A program made the translations under genes and the position numbers. Positions 25,457 through 36,037 of a stretch of DNA of 64,000 nt are shown piece by piece; the stretch's first letter is position 1, and every line of letters starts with the position of its first letter. The stretch comes from Bacteroidales bacterium (GTDB taxonomy: Bacteria; Bacteroidota; Bacteroidia; Bacteroidales; F082). The stretch is from assembly GCA_017531225.1 (NCBI GenBank), contig JAFXLL010000012.1, positions 275,864 through 339,863 on the forward strand, in the 5' to 3' direction. The notes beneath the pieces were generated by a model. It was not told where the DNA came from and made no database searches. It worked only from the letters and a program-made list of their open reading frames with translations.

Positions 25457-27058
25457 ATGAAAACTCTCTTATCATGGGCGCTTGCCGCCACCATTGTATT
25501 CAGTGCCGCGACCCTCGCCGGCTGCAAGAAGGACAATCCAAACAACAACCAGTGGGGCGCAGAGACGCTTACCTTCAAGGTGAACAATTCCTCTGACGAG
25601 ATTATAATGAATAAGGTGGAAGGTGGCGATTACTCGATGGAGTATATGTACGAAAGCCAAGTGGAGACCGTCAAAGGAACGCTCTCCGACTTCTACATCT
25701 GCCCCTTTGAGGTGACCAACAAGCTTTGGAACGAGGTTATGGGCTGGAAACCCGAAGGACAGTTGAACAATGGCGACGCGTACCCCGTCAGCAATCTGAA
25801 CTACTACGACATTGTCAAGGAAGGCGGCTTTATCGACAAGTTGAACACGATATGTGCCGACCAGCTGCCCTCTGGCAAGCGCTTTGCGCTGCCTACCGAA
25901 GCCCAGTGGGAGTATGCCGCCCGCGGCGGACAAAAGTCGAAGGGCTACAAATATGCCGGATCCAACACCTTAGACGAAGTGGCCTGGTACGCCAACAACT
26001 CGGAAGGCACGACCCACCCCGTTGGCCAGAAGCAACCCAATGAGCTCGGCCTTTACGACATGACTGGCAACATCTGGGAATGGACCCGCGACAATTTCGT
26101 TTATTTTGACAAGCTCACGCTCGACCAAGGGCTCAACTATGTCTGCACCGCTGAGAACAACTACCGCGTCACCCGCGGTGGCAGCTACGGCACCAGACAG
26201 ATGGGTCTCGAAACCGCTTACCACACCTGGCTGGGAATGCACCAATCCTATGTAAACCGTGGCCTGCGCCTTGCTCTCGTGGATAACTTCGCCGAAGAAA
26301 AACTCGTGGAACCTATTGAGCCCGACAATGTCCTCTCCATCGCCGTGAACAACGGTACAGTAGGCTACTACCTCCCGATGGTTGAAGTGAAGGGGGGCGA
26401 CTACGAACTGGTCTATGAGCGCGTCGGTGAACAGAAAACCTTCAGAGGAACGCTGTCAGATTTCTATATCTGCCAAACCGAAACGATGAACTACATCTGG
26501 GAAACTGTCATGGGCTCGATACCCCAAGGCCAAACTGAGAGCGAGGGTCTCTATCCCGTTACGATGGTCAACTACGAGGATATCACTGGCCCCGACGGCT
26601 TCCTCGACAAGTTGAACGCGATGTGCGCCGACAAGTTGCCAGCTGGGATGCACTTTGCCCTCGCCACAGAAGCCGAATGGCACTACGCTGCCCATGGCGG
26701 ACGCAAGTCGCAGGGCTACACCTACGCCGGTTCAAACACCTTAGGCGATGTGGCTTGGTATGCTGCCAACGGCGGACAAGCCTCTCACTTCGTGGCCTCC
26801 AAGCAGCCCAACGAACTCGGCCTCTACGATATGAGCGGTAACGTCTGGGAATATTGCAACGACTGGTATGCCGATCTGGCCAACCTCCCTGCTGACCAGG
26901 GCCTCGACTATGCCGGTCCAGAGTCAGGCGAAATTATTGCAGGCTGCGGTGGTTGCTACGACAGCGAATCCTACACCTGCACCTATTCCTATCATGGTCG
27001 CGAGATTGAACACAACGGCCGCAACGCCACTTTAGGCTTCCGCATCGTTTTGAGATAA
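25457..27058 (+). CDS. Lipoprotein with two tandem SUMF1 (FGE-like) domains
   Basis: The 533-residue lipoprotein (lipobox LAGC, then KKDN) contains two copies of a formylglycine-generating-enzyme/SUMF1 fold. Copy one, about 55-275, has FYICPFEVTNKLWNEVMGW, ALPTEAQWEYAARGG and NELGLYDMTGNIWEWT. Copy two, about 300-532, has FYICQTETMNYIWETVMGS, ALATEAEWHYAAHGG and NELGLYDMSGNVWEYC. The copies clearly arose by internal duplication. The cysteines needed for true formylglycine synthesis are not evident, so it is more likely a carbohydrate- or protein-binding member. Base composition is richer in C-ending codons than the neighbours. A gcvP fragment begins right after its stop. Confidence 0.9.
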   Translation: MKTLLSWALAATIVFSAATLAGCKKDNPNNNQWGAETLTFKVNNSSDEIIMNKVEGGDYSMEYMYESQVETVKGTLSDFYICPFEVTNKLWNEVMGWKPEGQLNNGDAYPVSNLNYYDIVKEGGFIDKLNTICADQLPSGKRFALPTEAQWEYAARGGQKSKGYKYAGSNTLDEVAWYANNSEGTTHPVGQKQPNELGLYDMTGNIWEWTRDNFVYFDKLTLDQGLNYVCTAENNYRVTRGGSYGTRQMGLETAYHTWLGMHQSYVNRGLRLALVDNFAEEKLVEPIEPDNVLSIAVNNGTVGYYLPMVEVKGGDYELVYERVGEQKTFRGTLSDFYICQTETMNYIWETVMGSIPQGQTESEGLYPVTMVNYEDITGPDGFLDKLNAMCADKLPAGMHFALATEAEWHYAAHGGRKSQGYTYAGSNTLGDVAWYAANGGQASHFVASKQPNELGLYDMSGNVWEYCNDWYADLANLPADQGLDYAGPESGEIIAGCGGCYDSESYTCTYSYHGREIEHNGRNATLGFRIVLR

Positions 27059-27061
27059 TAC

Positions 27062-27127
27062 AGTACTTGTCCTGAACGTCGCTCTTCATCGGGAAGCCAG
27101 CCTCTTCACGGGTGAAGGGGAAGTTCC
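27062..27127 (-). pseudogene. Duplicated fragment of gcvP
   Basis: These 66 bp match 28729-28794 in the 3' part of gcvP, on the same strand, with a single mismatch. They encode NFPFTREEAGFPMKSDVQDK on the minus strand. The copy starts 3 nt after the stop of the SUMF1 gene and lacks both the rest of gcvP and its stop codon, so it is a remnant. Confidence 0.9.
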
Positions 27128-27292
27128 TGTTTCCATTCTGAAGGCGTGACACCACATGAGTTTGTCGGCAAGTTCAGACTTCTCGTTTGACGGAACCGTC
27201 TCTACCGGCGTGCAATGTGCAATACCCGATAACCCAATCGGGATCTAATTCAGGGGGTGGCCAAGAGGGAATTGGCTGCCTTTTTTGTGCAC
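27128..27292. other. Intergenic stretch without a clear gene
   Basis: Between the gcvP fragment and the iterons I see no convincing coding frame. One feature stands out: CCCGAT and ATCGGG around 27226-27243 form a 6-bp hairpin with a short loop. It lacks a following T-run, so it is not a clear terminator. Confidence 0.4.
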
Positions 27293-27372
27293 TTTTGAGA
27301 ATTTTGGAAAGGAGATTTGAGAATTTTGTAACAAACTTTTGAGAATTTTGTAGTGTAGATTTGAGAATTTTG
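27293..27372. repeat. Four 22-bp iterons upstream of the ATPase gene
   Basis: The 14-bp core WTTTGAGAATTTTG starts at 27293, 27315, 27337 and 27359, exactly 22 bp apart. Copies 1 and 3 begin with T and copies 2 and 4 with A. The 8-bp gaps (GAAAGGAG, TAACAAAC, TAGTGTAG) are unrelated. The last copy ends 2 nt before the -7 box of the ATPase gene. Equal phasing over about two helical turns suggests an array of protein-binding sites. Confidence 0.9.
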
Positions 27373-27374
27373 TA

Positions 27375-27382
27375 TATTTTTG
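27375..27382 (+). promoter_or_regulatory. -7 element of the ATPase gene, next to the iterons
   Basis: TATTTTTG starts 2 nt after the fourth iteron and lies 21 nt before the ATG at 27404. A protein bound to the iterons would cover the -33 region. Confidence 0.6.
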
Positions 27383-27403
27383 CAGCCAAAATATCAGATA
27401 GTT

Positions 27404-28597
27404 ATGTTCAAAAGGCCACAATTTTCAGTATTACAATCGCGTATTGAAGAGCCACGCCGTTTTATTCAGGTGTTGGCAGGACCCCGTCAAGTGGGTAAGT
27501 CCACGTTGGTTAAGCAAGTGCTACAGGAAATCTCCATTCCTTATTTGGCTTTCACGGCCGATAATGTATTGCCCGAAAACACTGCATGGATTGATGAGGT
27601 ATGGGCTGCCGCTCGAACCCGTATGCAATTGATGCAGGCGAAAGAATTCTTGTTGGTCATCGACGAGGTTCATAAAATCGAAAACTGGAGCGAAGCCGTT
27701 AAAAAGGAATGGGACGATGACTCGTTCCATGATATTCCGTTGAAGGTGGTGTTGTTAGGTTCGTCGCGCTTGTTGCTAAAAGACGGCATGACGGAAACCC
27801 TCGCTGGGCGTTTTGAACTCATACGCATGGCACATTGGACTCTTGCGGAAATGCGCGAAGCCTTTGGCTTTGATGTCAACCAATATGTTTACTATGGCGG
27901 CTATCCAGGTGGAGCTTCTTTGATTAAGGACAATCGTAGATGGCGGCACTACATTTTGGACAGTATCGTTGCACCGGCCATTGAGCGCGATGTCCTTTCG
28001 ACCAAGAAGGTGTATAAGCCAGCCCTTATGCGACAGCTTTTCGATCTTGGTTGTGCCTATTCTGGCAAGGAACTTTCACTCAACAAGATGTTGGGTCAAT
28101 TGCAGGATGCTGGCAACGTGACTACTCTTGCCAATTATCTGAATACCTTGGACGAGGCGATGCTGTTGTGTGGGTTACGTAAGTATGCCAAAGACACGGC
28201 AAGAAAGTATAACTCTGTTCCCAAATTGATGGTTTATAACACAGCATTGCTTTCGGTTCAGTCGGGAATGAAATTCGAAATGGCTTTCGGCAATCCACGA
28301 GAATGGGGCCGTTGGGTGGAATCTGCCGTTGGGGCATTCCTTCTCAACCAAGCCGATGAATTGGGTTTTAAGATGTATTATTGGCGGGAACGTGATGATG
28401 AGGTGGATTTCATCATCGAATACAATAGGCAGTGTGTGGCCATCGAAGTCAAGAGTGGACGCAGGACTGGCAACAAAGGTTTGTCATTGTTCCAGAAAAA
28501 CTTCCAGCCCAAGCTTTCGTTTGTTGTGGGTAGTGGTGGCATTCCAGTCGAAGATTTCCTGACAGGAGATTTGGAACGACTGTTAGAATCTATATAA
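27404..28597 (+). CDS. AAA_14/DUF4143 ATPase
   Basis: The 397-residue protein has an N-terminal P-loop ATPase domain: Walker A GPRQVGKST at 26-34 and Walker B FLLVIDEVHK at about 82-91, then LGSSRLLL as a sensor-like strand. The C-terminal DUF4143 part ends in a nuclease-like pattern, DEVDFIIEYNR then AIEVKSG, resembling the D-(D/E)xK active site. The family is common and often multi-copy in Bacteroidota, with no settled role. ATG 27404 follows the -7 box; the earlier in-frame start overlaps it. The gene is isolated, has iterons in its promoter and lies between two copies of a gcvP segment. Confidence 0.9.
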   Translation: MFKRPQFSVLQSRIEEPRRFIQVLAGPRQVGKSTLVKQVLQEISIPYLAFTADNVLPENTAWIDEVWAAARTRMQLMQAKEFLLVIDEVHKIENWSEAVKKEWDDDSFHDIPLKVVLLGSSRLLLKDGMTETLAGRFELIRMAHWTLAEMREAFGFDVNQYVYYGGYPGGASLIKDNRRWRHYILDSIVAPAIERDVLSTKKVYKPALMRQLFDLGCAYSGKELSLNKMLGQLQDAGNVTTLANYLNTLDEAMLLCGLRKYAKDTARKYNSVPKLMVYNTALLSVQSGMKFEMAFGNPREWGRWVESAVGAFLLNQADELGFKMYYWRERDDEVDFIIEYNRQCVAIEVKSGRRTGNKGLSLFQKNFQPKLSFVVGSGGIPVEDFLTGDLERLLESI

Positions 28598-28602
28598 AAC
28601 AA

Positions 28603-28634
28603 GTAGGGCCGCCACATCATTGTGGCAGCCCTAC
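28603..28634. terminator. Bidirectional terminator between the ATPase and gcvP
   Basis: GTAGGGCCGCCACA and TGTGGCAGCCCTAC form a 14-bp stem with one mismatch and a 4-nt loop. A-rich sequence precedes it and T-rich sequence follows, so it can work for both convergent genes. It resembles the stem at 35986-36015. Confidence 0.8.
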
Positions 28635-28657
28635 AATTTTGTGCAAATCCCTACAGC

Positions 28658-31522
28658 TTATTCTGCGCTGAACTTGCAAACCAAGTTTCTGTCGCCGTAG
28701 GCGTCGTCGATGCGGGTGACGTGCGGGAAGTACTTGTCCTGAACGTCGCTCTTCATCGGGAAGCCGGCCTCTTCACGGGTGAAGGGGAAGTTCCACTCGT
28801 TGGCCATCAGCATCTCGGCGGTGTAAGGAGCGTGGCTGATGATGTTGTTGCCCTTCTCGGCCTTGCCGTCTTCGATGTCCTTGATTTCCTTGCGGATTTG
28901 GATCATCGCGTCGACGAAGCGGTCAAGTTCGGCGATAGGCTCGCTCTCGGTGGGTTCCACCATCAGGGTCTCGTGTACGGGGAAGGCCACAGTAGGAGCG
29001 TGGAAACCGAAGTCCATCAAACGCTTGGCGATGTCGATGGCAGCCACGCCAACGGTCTTATTAATGCCGTTGATATCGAGGATCATCTCGTGGGCCACAT
29101 GCCCGTGGTTTCCGGTGTACAGGATCGGGTAGTAGTCCTTCAGTCTTTCCTTCAGGTAGTTGGCGTTCATGATGGCACCCAAGGTGGCTTTCTTCAGGCC
29201 TTCACCGCCCAGCATCTTGATGTAGCAATAGGTGATGGTGAGGATTTGGGCACTGCCAAACGGGGCGGCTGAAACGGCACCTTCCTGCTTGTCGCCACCG
29301 CAGTGGAACAGAATGTGCGAAGGCAGGTAGGGTTTCAAATGTTCGGCCACGCCGATGGGGCCTACGCCAGGACCGCCACCGCCGTGCGGGATGGCGAAGG
29401 TCTTGTGCAGGTTGAGGTGGCACACGTCAGCACCGATGAAGCCTGGGCTGGTCAAACCGACCTGGGCGTTCATGTTGGCACCGTCCATGTAGACCTGACC
29501 GCCGTTGTCGTGGACGATCTTCACGAGGGTGCGGATGCCGTCCTCATAGATGCCGTGGGTGGAAGGGTAGGTGACCATGAATGCGGCCAGGTTATCCTTG
29601 TATTGTTCAGCCTTAGCTTTAGCGTCCTCAAGGTTGATGTTGCCGTGCTCGTCGCAAGCGACCACCACCACCTGCATGCCAGCCATAGCGGCGGAAGCGG
29701 GGTTGGTACCGTGGGCTGAAGCGGGGATCAAGCAGATGTTGCGGTGACCCTGACCGTTGGCCTCTTGGTAACGACGGATGGTGAGCAGACCGGCATATTC
29801 GCCGCTGGCGCCGGAGTTAGGCATAAAGCTCATGCCCTTGAAGCCCGTGATTTCGCAGAGGTCTTTCTCCATCTCGTTGATAAGTTCGAGATAACCTTCC
29901 ACTTGGTCGGCGGGGACGAAGGGGTGGATGTTGCCAAACTCAGGCCAGCTGAGGGCATACATCGAAGTGGCGGGGTTCAGCTTCATCGTGCAGCTTCCGA
30001 GCGGAATCATGCAGCGGTTGAGGCTGAGGTCGCGGTTCTCGAGCTTCTTCATGTAACGCATCATGTCGGTCTCGCTGCGGTACTTGAAGAACATCGGGGC
30101 CTGCATAAACTTAGAGGTACGTTGCATCTCAGCAGGGATGCCGCTGAACTTCTGGCAGTTCGGGTCGCAGACCAACTCCTCGTGTTGTTTGCCGAGGGCT
30201 TCGGCGACGACTTGGCCAATCTCGTTGATGTCTTCGCGAGCTGTGGTCTCGTCAAGGCTGATGCCAAAGTGCTGCTTGTCGATGATACGAAAGTTCATGC
30301 AATGTTTCTCTGCAGCTTCCTTCACCTTGCAGGTGCAAGCGCCTTCGGGCAGTTCGAACAACAGGGTGTCGAAGAAGTATTTGTTGAGCTGCTTCACGCC
30401 AAGCTTAGCCAGTTCAGAGCTCAGCTTGCCGGCGAGGCAGTTGATATGATGTGCAATCTCGGTCAAGCCTTCCGGACCATGATAGAGGGCGTAGAAGCCT
30501 GACATGATGGCGAGCAATGCCTGAGCCGTGCAAATGTTTGACGTGGCTTTTTCGCGCTTGATGTGCTGTTCACGGGTTTGCAGAGCCAGACGGAAGGCAG
30601 GATTGCCTAAAGCATCTACGCTGATACCGATGATACGGCCAGGCATCTCACGCTTGTAAGCCTCGGTAGTAGCGAAGTAACCGGCATGAGGACCGCCGAA
30701 TCCCATCGGCAGACCGAAACGCTGGTTGGAACCGAGCACTACGTCAGCACCCCATTCGCCTGGAGGGGTGATGAGGGTGAGGCTGAGCAGGTCAGCAGCA
30801 ACGGCTACTTGCATGCCTTTTTCTTTCCATGCGGCGACCTTGGCGCGGTTGTCAACGATCTCACCAAATTGGTTGGGGCACTGGATCAACACGCCGAAGA
30901 AGTCTTCACCGGCTTCGAACTTGTTGATGTCGTCAACCACAACCTCGATGCCCTGGAAGTGGGCGCGGGTCTTGATGACCTCGATGCTCTGTGGGAACAC
31001 GTCGTTGGCGACGAAGAACTTCTTCACGCCAGCCTTCACCTGAGCGCGGCTACGAGCATGCCAGAACATCAGCATGGCCTCGGCAGCAGCGGTGCCTTCA
31101 TCCAGCAATGAAGCATTGGCCAGAGGCATAGCTGTGAGGTCGCTGATCACAGTCTGGAAGTTCAGCAGGGCCTCGAGACGGCCTTGTGAAATCTCAGCCT
31201 GATAAGGAGTGTAAGAAGTGTACCAACCTGGGTTCTCAAGGATGTTGCGCATGATGACACCGGGGGTGATGGTGTTGTAATAACCCAATCCGATGTAGGT
31301 ACGGAACTGTTTGTTCTTGGCACCGAGAGCCTTGAGGTGGCTGATGACTTCGTATTCGCTCATGCCTTCGCCGATGTTGAGCGGCTTGGGAAGACGGATT
31401 TCAGGAGCGATGATTTCATCGACAAGTTGTTCTTGCGATTTCACGCCGATGACCTTGAGCATCTTTTCAGCATCCGATGCGGTAGGGCCGTTGTGACGTT
31501 TGATGAAGTTGTTTTTAATCAT
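28658..31522 (-). CDS. gcvP: Glycine dehydrogenase (decarboxylating), P-protein
   Basis: The P-protein of the glycine cleavage system decarboxylates glycine with pyridoxal phosphate and passes the aminomethyl group to lipoylated H-protein. The 954 residues cover both halves in one chain, as in E. coli. The cofactor lysine is K707 in HLNLHKTFAIPHGGGGPG; SAHGTNPASAAMAGMQ and IGLGYYNTITPGVI are further signatures. Its ATG overlaps the stop of the LEA-type lipoprotein gene (ATGA). The gcvT and gcvH genes are not in the window. A 66-bp piece of its 3' part is duplicated at 27062-27127. Confidence 0.98.
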   Translation of the reverse strand: MIKNNFIKRHNGPTASDAEKMLKVIGVKSQEQLVDEIIAPEIRLPKPLNIGEGMSEYEVISHLKALGAKNKQFRTYIGLGYYNTITPGVIMRNILENPGWYTSYTPYQAEISQGRLEALLNFQTVISDLTAMPLANASLLDEGTAAAEAMLMFWHARSRAQVKAGVKKFFVANDVFPQSIEVIKTRAHFQGIEVVVDDINKFEAGEDFFGVLIQCPNQFGEIVDNRAKVAAWKEKGMQVAVAADLLSLTLITPPGEWGADVVLGSNQRFGLPMGFGGPHAGYFATTEAYKREMPGRIIGISVDALGNPAFRLALQTREQHIKREKATSNICTAQALLAIMSGFYALYHGPEGLTEIAHHINCLAGKLSSELAKLGVKQLNKYFFDTLLFELPEGACTCKVKEAAEKHCMNFRIIDKQHFGISLDETTAREDINEIGQVVAEALGKQHEELVCDPNCQKFSGIPAEMQRTSKFMQAPMFFKYRSETDMMRYMKKLENRDLSLNRCMIPLGSCTMKLNPATSMYALSWPEFGNIHPFVPADQVEGYLELINEMEKDLCEITGFKGMSFMPNSGASGEYAGLLTIRRYQEANGQGHRNICLIPASAHGTNPASAAMAGMQVVVVACDEHGNINLEDAKAKAEQYKDNLAAFMVTYPSTHGIYEDGIRTLVKIVHDNGGQVYMDGANMNAQVGLTSPGFIGADVCHLNLHKTFAIPHGGGGPGVGPIGVAEHLKPYLPSHILFHCGGDKQEGAVSAAPFGSAQILTITYCYIKMLGGEGLKKATLGAIMNANYLKERLKDYYPILYTGNHGHVAHEMILDINGINKTVGVAAIDIAKRLMDFGFHAPTVAFPVHETLMVEPTESEPIAELDRFVDAMIQIRKEIKDIEDGKAEKGNNIISHAPYTAEMLMANEWNFPFTREEAGFPMKSDVQDKYFPHVTRIDDAYGDRNLVCKFSAE

Positions 31523-32121
31523 TGTAATACTTTATTAATTGTGATATAATCTGGATATGCTAATGATGTGTTGTTCACTTTGATGTAAGGCTTCACCTTG
31601 ACGCCGAGGTTGACGGGGCTGCTTTGTGCTCCGGCAAGCTTAAAGGCGAGGTTCAGGATGGCATCGGCGGTTTCGCCACTGAACAGTTGGAACAGGTCAG
31701 TGGTGATCGGGATGGCAACTTGGCCCTTGGAATTGGCAGGGATGCTGAAGCCATCGGTGAAGGTGCTGCTGATAACCTCCTTGTTGTTCAATGAGATGAT
31801 GTAGTCCATCTTGCCCAATGAAGCAGCGATGCCGTTGGGGTTGTTTACATCAAGGTTAACGTTGAAGGAAACAGGCAGTTTCTTGTTCAATAGAGAGTTG
31901 GTGACGCTGAGCAACTGTACGGCGCTCAGGTTGTTTTTATTCATACCTTTGCTGAGGTCGATGCCCATCATCTTGATTTGGTTGATGCCATTGACGCTGA
32001 AGGTGCAGTTCTTTAGGTTGACCATCTGTTGCGCCTGGTTGGCAATCTGCTGGAACTCATTGCAGGCCGTGACCGTCATCAATAAAAATAGAACAGCCAC
32101 AATTCTTCTAATTCTTTTCAT
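31519..32121 (-). CDS. LEA type 2-like lipoprotein
   Basis: The 200-residue lipoprotein (lipobox VTAC, C20) has a LEA14/WHy-like beta-sandwich pattern: CTFSVNGINQIKMMGIDLSK, VSFNVNLDVNNPNGIAASLG and IPANSKGQVAIPITTDLF. In other organisms the fold is linked to stress and desiccation; here no function is known. It lies 12 nt after typA and overlaps gcvP by 4 nt, so all three probably form one transcript. No separate promoter is visible in the short gap to typA. Confidence 0.75.
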   Translation of the reverse strand: MKRIRRIVAVLFLLMTVTACNEFQQIANQAQQMVNLKNCTFSVNGINQIKMMGIDLSKGMNKNNLSAVQLLSVTNSLLNKKLPVSFNVNLDVNNPNGIAASLGKMDYIISLNNKEVISSTFTDGFSIPANSKGQVAIPITTDLFQLFSGETADAILNLAFKLAGAQSSPVNLGVKVKPYIKVNNTSLAYPDYITINKVLQ

Positions 32122-32133
32122 ATCTTTTATCTT

Positions 32134-33948
<1,815 letters not shown>

Positions 33949-33984
33949 TTTGTATTGATTACTCCTATTTATATTTTAAAGGGA

Positions 33985-34050
33985 CAAAAATACTAAAAAA
34001 ACTGATTTTTCAAAAAAATCTTGTCATGTTGATTTTTCTTCTTATCTTTG
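33985..34050. promoter_or_regulatory. Divergent promoters for typA and recQ
   Basis: The complement of 33985-33992 reads TATTTTTG toward typA. Rightwards, TTG (34021-34023), a 19-nt gap and TATCTTTG (34043-34050) precede recQ, whose ATG is at 34072. Confidence 0.6.
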
Positions 34051-34071
34051 GAGAAAATTATTCACGAAGTT

Positions 34072-35982
34072 ATGAGTAGGCTCACACGGTCGGTGTTGAT
34101 GAAATACTGGGGCTATCCATCGTTCCGTCCATTGCAGGAGGATATCGTGGATGCTGTGGTAGCTGGCCGTGATACGTTGGCGTTGTTGCCTACAGGTGGA
34201 GGCAAGTCCATCTGCTTCCAGGTGCCAGCCATGGCCATGGAGGGCGTTTGTGTGGTGGTGACACCACTCATTGCCTTGATGAAAGACCAGGTGGCGCATC
34301 TGCTGGCTAAAAGGATTCCTGCTTCGGCGATCTACACTGGCATGCATCCCGATCAGGTGGCCTTGACTTATAACCAGGCGGTGTACGGACGGCTTAAATT
34401 CCTTTACGTCTCGCCTGAGCGTTTGCAGACGGAGCAGTTTTTGGAAGCCATCAAGCGGATGAAGGTCAACCTGTTGGCAGTGGATGAGTCTCACTGCATC
34501 TCGCAATGGGGCTATGACTTCCGCCCGCCGTACTTGAAGATTGCAGAGATCCGACCGTATATTCCCAAGACGCCTGTGTTGGCATTGACGGCCACAGCTA
34601 CAGCCAAGGTGGTGGACGACATCCAGTTCCGTTTGGGCTTCAAGCAACGTAACGTCTTCCAAAGCAGTTTCGAGCGTAAGAACGTCACCTATAATGTGTA
34701 TCACGAACCCGATAAGTTTGGGGTGCTTTTCCGCAAGCTTCAAGCTTTGAAGGAGGGCAGTGCCATCGTGTATGTCCGTAATCGTAAGAAGACGCAGGTT
34801 ATTGCCGAATGGCTGCAATCCGTGGGCATCTCAGCCACATTCTATCATGCCGGATTGGACTCCAAGACGCGTGATGAGCGCCAGGATTTATGGATGAAAG
34901 GCAAGGTCAAGGTGATGGCGGCGACCAACGCTTTCGGCATGGGCATTGACAAGCCTGACGTTCGTTTGGTGATCCACATGGATTTGCCTGATAGCATCGA
35001 GGCCTATTTCCAAGAGGCTGGACGTGCTGGTCGTGACCTAAAACCCGCCGAGGCATTTCTGCTGGTCTCCAGCGCCGATGTCAAGCAACTTGAAGATAAC
35101 TTACAGCAGTCGTTCCCAGCGATGGATCGAATAAAGTTGATCTACCGGACCTTGGGCAATTACTTGCAGATTCCGATTGGGGCAGGGAAGGGGGAGATGT
35201 ATCCTTTCGTCATGGCCGATTTTGCCAAGTCATACGGATTCAGCGTCATGGAAGTGTTCAGCACTTTGAAAATCCTTGAAAAAGAAGGCCTGTTGGCACT
35301 TTCAGAGAGTTTTGAAGAGCCGTCGAAAGTGTGGATCAAGGCGCCAAGGGAGGATTTATATCGGTTCCAGGTGGCTTTTCCTGCGTTTGACACTCTCATA
35401 AAATACATGTTACGCAATATGCCTGGCGTGCTGAGTGATTTTGTGAAGTTCAGCGAGGAAACGGCGGCACAGAAGATGGGGCTGACGGTAGATCAGGTGA
35501 TTGCCCAACTGCAAAAGATGGAGCATTATAACTTCTTGACCTATATTCCTCGTAAAGACAAGCCTCAGATCCAGCTGATGACGGAGCTGCTTGACACGAA
35601 ATACTTCACGCTGTCGAACGAGAACTACGCAGACCGCAAACGCGATGCCGCTGAGCGGGTGAAGGCTGTGGTTGATTTCGTGAACAACAACCAAGAGTGC
35701 CGCAGCATTCAGCTACTCCGATATTTTAACGAGGACAGCGATAAAGCTTGTGGGCGTTGCGATGTGTGCGTCAGCCACACTGATCATGCAATGGGTAACC
35801 GTGAATATGATGCCATCAGCCGTAGCATTATGGAATTGCTGTGGGTCAAGCCGATGCCCATTGTAGAGGTGCTGGCCTCGTGTCAGGATTTCGACGAGGA
35901 GGAAGTTGTTGAAGCCATACGTTGGATGATTGACGGAGGTGTCATCGTGAAGGAAGCCGATGACGTTTTACGATTGGCATAA
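34072..35982 (+). CDS. recQ: ATP-dependent DNA helicase RecQ
   Basis: RecQ unwinds DNA 3' to 5' in recombination and fork repair. The 636-residue protein has the superfamily 2 motifs: YPSFRPLQEDIV (motif 0), LPTGGGKSICFQVPA (I), VDESHCISQWGYDFRP (II with the aromatic-rich loop), ALTATAT (III) and the helicase C domain ending in QEAGRAGRDL (VI). The RecQ C-terminal zinc site is seen as CGRCDVC, with an earlier Cys in NNNQECRS. No clear HRDC domain follows. ATG 34072 was chosen because the upstream TTG lies inside the -7 box. Confidence 0.95.
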   Translation: MSRLTRSVLMKYWGYPSFRPLQEDIVDAVVAGRDTLALLPTGGGKSICFQVPAMAMEGVCVVVTPLIALMKDQVAHLLAKRIPASAIYTGMHPDQVALTYNQAVYGRLKFLYVSPERLQTEQFLEAIKRMKVNLLAVDESHCISQWGYDFRPPYLKIAEIRPYIPKTPVLALTATATAKVVDDIQFRLGFKQRNVFQSSFERKNVTYNVYHEPDKFGVLFRKLQALKEGSAIVYVRNRKKTQVIAEWLQSVGISATFYHAGLDSKTRDERQDLWMKGKVKVMAATNAFGMGIDKPDVRLVIHMDLPDSIEAYFQEAGRAGRDLKPAEAFLLVSSADVKQLEDNLQQSFPAMDRIKLIYRTLGNYLQIPIGAGKGEMYPFVMADFAKSYGFSVMEVFSTLKILEKEGLLALSESFEEPSKVWIKAPREDLYRFQVAFPAFDTLIKYMLRNMPGVLSDFVKFSEETAAQKMGLTVDQVIAQLQKMEHYNFLTYIPRKDKPQIQLMTELLDTKYFTLSNENYADRKRDAAERVKAVVDFVNNNQECRSIQLLRYFNEDSDKACGRCDVCVSHTDHAMGNREYDAISRSIMELLWVKPMPIVEVLASCQDFDEEEVVEAIRWMIDGGVIVKEADDVLRLA

Positions 35983-35985
35983 AAA

Positions 35986-36015
35986 AAGTAGGGGCGCATC
36001 ACTGCGACCCTACTT
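35986..36015. terminator. Bidirectional terminator between recQ and HU
   Basis: AAGTAGGGGCGCA and TGCGACCCTACTT form a stem with one mismatch and a 4-nt loop, with A-runs before and T-rich sequence after. It sits between two convergent genes. Confidence 0.8.
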
Positions 36016-36037
36016 ATTGTTGGTAAAATCCTGAAAA

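Noticed and set aside
27293-27372. The four repeats looked at first like a short CRISPR array.
   Set aside because: The repeat core is only 14 bp and the gaps 8 bp, far below CRISPR sizes, and no cas gene is near. They fit operator-like iterons.
27062-28794. The 66-bp direct repeat as att sites of a small integrative element.
   Set aside because: No integrase lies between the copies, and the last 71 bp of gcvP do not appear beside the left copy, as a simple 3'-end integration would leave. Kept only as a rearrangement.
29744-30502. A 252-residue plus-strand frame, and others nearby, inside gcvP.
   Set aside because: All are antisense to a well-supported gcvP and show no family motif.
34042-34818. 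A 258-residue minus-strand frame over recQ.
   Set aside because: It is antisense to RecQ helicase motifs and has no promoter of its own.
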